NCBI GenBank assembly: GCA_040954595.2
Contig: CM082582.2
Span: 3,472,001-3,536,000, forward strand
Reading direction: 5' to 3'
Source of the DNA: Balanoglossus misakiensis
Taxonomy: Eukaryota; Hemichordata
DNA length: 64,000 nt
Both the position numbers and the translations under genes were made by a program. Position 1 is the stretch's first letter. Every line of letters starts with the position of its first letter. Below are positions 60,783-64,000 of this stretch, piece by piece. Under the pieces are notes generated by a model that searched no databases, was not told the origin of the DNA, and saw only the letters and a program-made list of their open reading frames with translations.

Positions 60783-63700
60783 ATGGATACCTTCACGTGT
60801 GGTAACTGTCAGCTTCAATTCACTGACATTGAATTGTTCATGAATCACAAGAAGACCAACTGTGAAGGAACAACTGCAACAAACATCGCAACAGCTGCTA
60901 CAACACAGCTGCAACCCAGTGATGTTACACTTGAGGCTCCAAATGGCGACAGCATTATTCAAGCTGCCACTGTAGCTGTGATACAGACACCAATGGAAAC
61001 TGTAGTATCATCTCATCAACATCAATGCACAGGTTAACTTTCCTTCTATTTAAGAGACAAAGTCTCCTTCTTGCTGCCCTTTTTCCATTAATTATGTTTG
61101 ATACAAGACCCTGTTTATGTTATTCTACATGTGGATAGTGAATCAACATTAGACACAACACAACTTCCATCCAACTTGAAGTTGTACACACAAATGTGAA
61201 AAACTTGCCAAGGTGAATTATCGGTGTTTACCCTTTATTCATTTTGGCAAGATTTTTACTCATATGTTACAAACGGGATGGAAGTTGTGTGTGGTCGAAG
61301 GTTAATTCACTATATAACCACATGTAAAATAACATAAACAGTGTCTTCTATCAAACATAATGGAAAAGGGGCAGTGAGAGAGAGACTTTGTCCCGTTAAA
61401 GGAATATCAGGCCGAGTGGCAGCTAGTTTACATTTGAAACAATATGGATAAATTGCTCTGGGGAGAGCATTGTTGTAAAAATAATATACATGTAAAGGAC
61501 ACTGTGGTCCCATTTTACGACAATGTTTATATGAAAATAGTAGATCACTTACAATTAAACAGGCATTTCTGAAAAGTTGTGGTAGTGGTCTTGAACAAGA
61601 TTCTTTTTACGTACAGTTGAAGGAGTAAATTTCTATCATGTGTCATCATCCATTGTCATTATTTTCTACACCGAGAGACTTTATATGCAAGTTTTCCATG
61701 TATTCTTGATATCACAAAAAGGCCAAAAAGATCATCTTTGTGCCTTTGAAAGGATTTGATTAACAGTATTTACTTTGACAAGTATAACTGTTGACCAGCA
61801 TATCCGCACATTGAAGGTGGCTGTATAGTGTATTTCACAATTGCTAACTTTATTTCTAATTTCTGTGGTTGTTTTGCAGATAGCACTATTTTTGTATGTA
61901 AACACTGCAACCAGTTTTCTGCCACCAAAGATCAAATAATTGAACATGTGAAGGAATCACACAACATCAATGAAGCATTTGACGATGCCATAATAACTCT
62001 ACAGGCATTGCCTGGTACCAATCTTCCAATTAAACTACCAGTCTTACCAAGTATACAGACAATAACTACTGCATCACTAGGAAGAAAGCGTGGAAGGCCT
62101 CGGAAAGTTCCTAAGACCGAGGAAGAACTGATGGAAGAAGAGAGAAAAAAGAGAGAAGAGGAGGACAAGAAGGCAGAAATTAAGCGTCTTGAAGAAACGA
62201 TGCAAGACTCTCCGGATGGTTTTGAATGTTCACAGTGCAAGCGTAACTTCAAGAAGATAAGGCAGCTGAAACATCATAGGTGTGTGCCTGAATACTTTGA
62301 AGATGAACCAGCAGCGAAACGATCACGTGGTAGAGTTGCGTTATCAAATAAGAATAGAGAGAGTGCCGAGTCGCACGGCGACGACAAGACTACCATTGGT
62401 GATGGTTCTGTAACTGCACAGCCGTCTCTGACCGTGTTTGATGGGACAACTGAAGCAAATGTTCGCATACCTCGAGAGAAAGTGGAGAATGGAGAAGGCA
62501 GTCAGATGACCGACGCATTGGGTAGACGCAAACCGGACAAGAGATCCCGAATGTCCTATCTGGAGAAGTACGTCATCGGCGAAATCACCGAGCACTGTAT
62601 ACAGCAGACTATCAATCAAGGGAATGCAGTTCCACACAGAACTAACACCACGAATCCAGTCCTGAGGGTGTTCACATGCCCTCACTGCAACAAGTTATTC
62701 AAATACAGGCATGCTTTGGCCGTCCATATTCTGATTCACAAGGACATCAAACCTTTCAAGTGCACGCTGTGCGATTACGCGTCCAACAGCTCGGGAAATC
62801 TCAATGTGCATATGCGTAAACATACTGGTGAGAAGTTCAAATGCGATAAGTGTGATTTCACATGTATCAACAAAGGACACCTGAAAGTACACAAAGCAAG
62901 GCACGGGTCCGTACGCTATGAATGTGAACTTTGTGGCAAGAAAGTGCACCACCCCACTGAACTGCTGAAACACATCAAATACAAACATGATGTTGAGAAA
63001 GACTCTCACGCCAAAGAATTCTTCGAACGTAAGAAGATGGAAAGTCGCAGTGGCAGACGAGCCTTGCTGTACCAGTGTAACATTTGTGAACGCAAGTTCA
63101 AGACCAAGCGAGATCATGACATCCACTTATATCTGCACACCAATGAAAAACCACACAGATGTGAACTGTGCGATTATGCAACAGCTCGCAAACCGTACAT
63201 AAAGGCCCACGTGAAGAAACACAAGATTGTGTACGTTTGCTTTTACTGCGATGAAAGATTCCTGAGTTCAATCAAACTGTCGAGTCATCTTCAACAGACA
63301 CACAGCGCTCTGCCAGATTTTGATTTAACAACAGCTACGACCAATTCCATTAATACAAGTTTGTATTTAAGCGATCCTTCCAACAAGTATACATTTACAG
63401 ATGAGAAAGTGGATGTCGTGCATCAAGAGAATCCTGCTTCTTCCCAGTCCGATTTGGATTTGCAAGCCTCACTGCCACCAAAGGAAGGAAATCCGGATGA
63501 TCCGACAGAAGTTTCAGAGGGCAAAGAGGAAGGCGCTCAACAACAGAAACCATCATTTGCAGCAGTGCCACCTGTTGCTGTCATGAACGAACTCAGTTAT
63601 CAACATCTAACCATGTCACTTTTGGAGAAACTCAAAGAGATCTTTGGCTCCTTTGAGTGCGAGGAATGTGGCAAGTTTTTTGTGGCAAAAATCGAATACG

Positions 63701-64000
63701 AAAAGCATGCAGTCATACACAACACTGAAAAATCCCTGAAATGCTCACAGTGCAGCTATGCAACCCACCATGCAGATGGACTGAGGCGTCATATGGAATC
63801 TGTGCACAGTGGCATCAAGTATAAGTGTGCCGAGTGTGGCCTGGAAACCGCCAGCAAATACTACCTCAAGATACACATGAAGAAACATTTGGACGGCAAA
63901 AAGTACACCTGCAGCCTGTGTAACTTCATCACAACCGAAGAAGACGAGATGAAAAACCACATCAGTGATACGCATCCAGACATGACATCGTCCGAGCTGG
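60783..64000 (+). CDS. ZFAT: ZFAT-like zinc finger protein with AT-hook, 5' part
   Basis: Two coding exons are visible: 60783-61032 (acceptor before 60770) and 61880 to the window end, joined in phase 1; the frame is open at 64000. I count about 14 zinc fingers, including an atypical C2HC-like one in exon 1 (CGNCQLQF...HKKTNC) and VCKHC from residue 89. An AT-hook-like GRKRGRPRK at residues 151-159 is followed by a charged segment. A block of consecutive fingers (FTCPHC, FKCTLC, FKCDKC, YECELC, YQCNIC, HRCELC, YVCFYC) and, after a disordered linker, a second block (FECEEC, LKCSQC, YKCAEC, YTCSLC) follow. Finger order, the MRKHTGEKF linker, LLYQCNICERKFK and the LEKLKEIFGSFECEECGK lead-in match vertebrate ZFAT, a nuclear transcription regulator of haematopoietic and immune genes. 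The exon 1 donor (ACAG|GTTAAC) is weak, so exon 1 is less certain than exon 2. Confidence 0.82.
61050..61399. mobile_element. TTAA-flanked foldback in the ZFAT-like intron
   Basis: A 350-bp element with inverted arms of about 170 bp: left TTAAGAGACAAAGTCTC, right inverted TTAACGGGACAAAGTCTC. The arms share CATTATG-like, GTTTATGTTATT, TACATGTGG and ACAACTTCCATCC blocks. TTAA lies at 61050-61053 and 61396-61399. The left end is 17 bp past the exon 1 splice donor. Confidence 0.8.

Overview
The window looks like nuclear DNA of an invertebrate animal, most likely an invertebrate deuterostome. An acorn worm (hemichordate) is my first guess; amphioxus or an echinoderm is possible. The reasons are intron-rich genes of clear animal families, AT-rich spacers packed with short inverted-repeat transposons, IFIT-like genes, and repeated use of the palindrome TAGGCCTA. 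The species call is inference. I see no bacterial, organellar or viral gene block.

Gene order: (1) the 3' part of a PPP1R3-type glycogen-targeting subunit of protein phosphatase 1 (+, 2-586). (2) A complete four-exon MYLIP/IDOL E3 ubiquitin ligase (-, 12905-20343). (3) A complete ten-exon GAS8/DRC4 nexin-dynein regulatory complex subunit (+, 25249-32340). (4) A complete four-exon glyoxylate/hydroxypyruvate reductase, GRHPR (-, 36541-40303). (5, 6) Two tandem two-exon IFIT-like TPR genes (-, 43319-46179 and 48947-51562). (7) A decayed 5'-truncated LINE with reverse transcriptase (-, 55241-57060). (8) The 3' end of an unidentified small gene (-, 57741 to about 59733). (9) The 5' part of a ZFAT-type multi-zinc-finger gene (+, 60783 to the window end). 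Splice sites were read directly and exon phases add up to intact proteins: MYLIP 438 aa, GAS8 489 aa, GRHPR 325 aa, IFIT-like 805 and 785 aa.

The neighbours do not form a pathway: glycogen control, receptor ubiquitination, cilium motility, glyoxylate detoxification, putative RNA or innate immunity, and transcription. The only functional cluster is the IFIT-like pair. Both copies share the exon layout and a C-terminal region of about 170-195 residues lacking from vertebrate IFITs, which is the best candidate here for an undescribed immune-type protein architecture.

The spacers and introns hold many non-autonomous DNA transposons with readable ends. They include several TTAA-flanked families, TA-flanked foldbacks, a hAT-type element with an 8-bp target duplication, and a long-arm foldback with a 9-bp target duplication. 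There is also an exact 252-bp tandem duplication that copies the splice acceptor of the last GRHPR exon.
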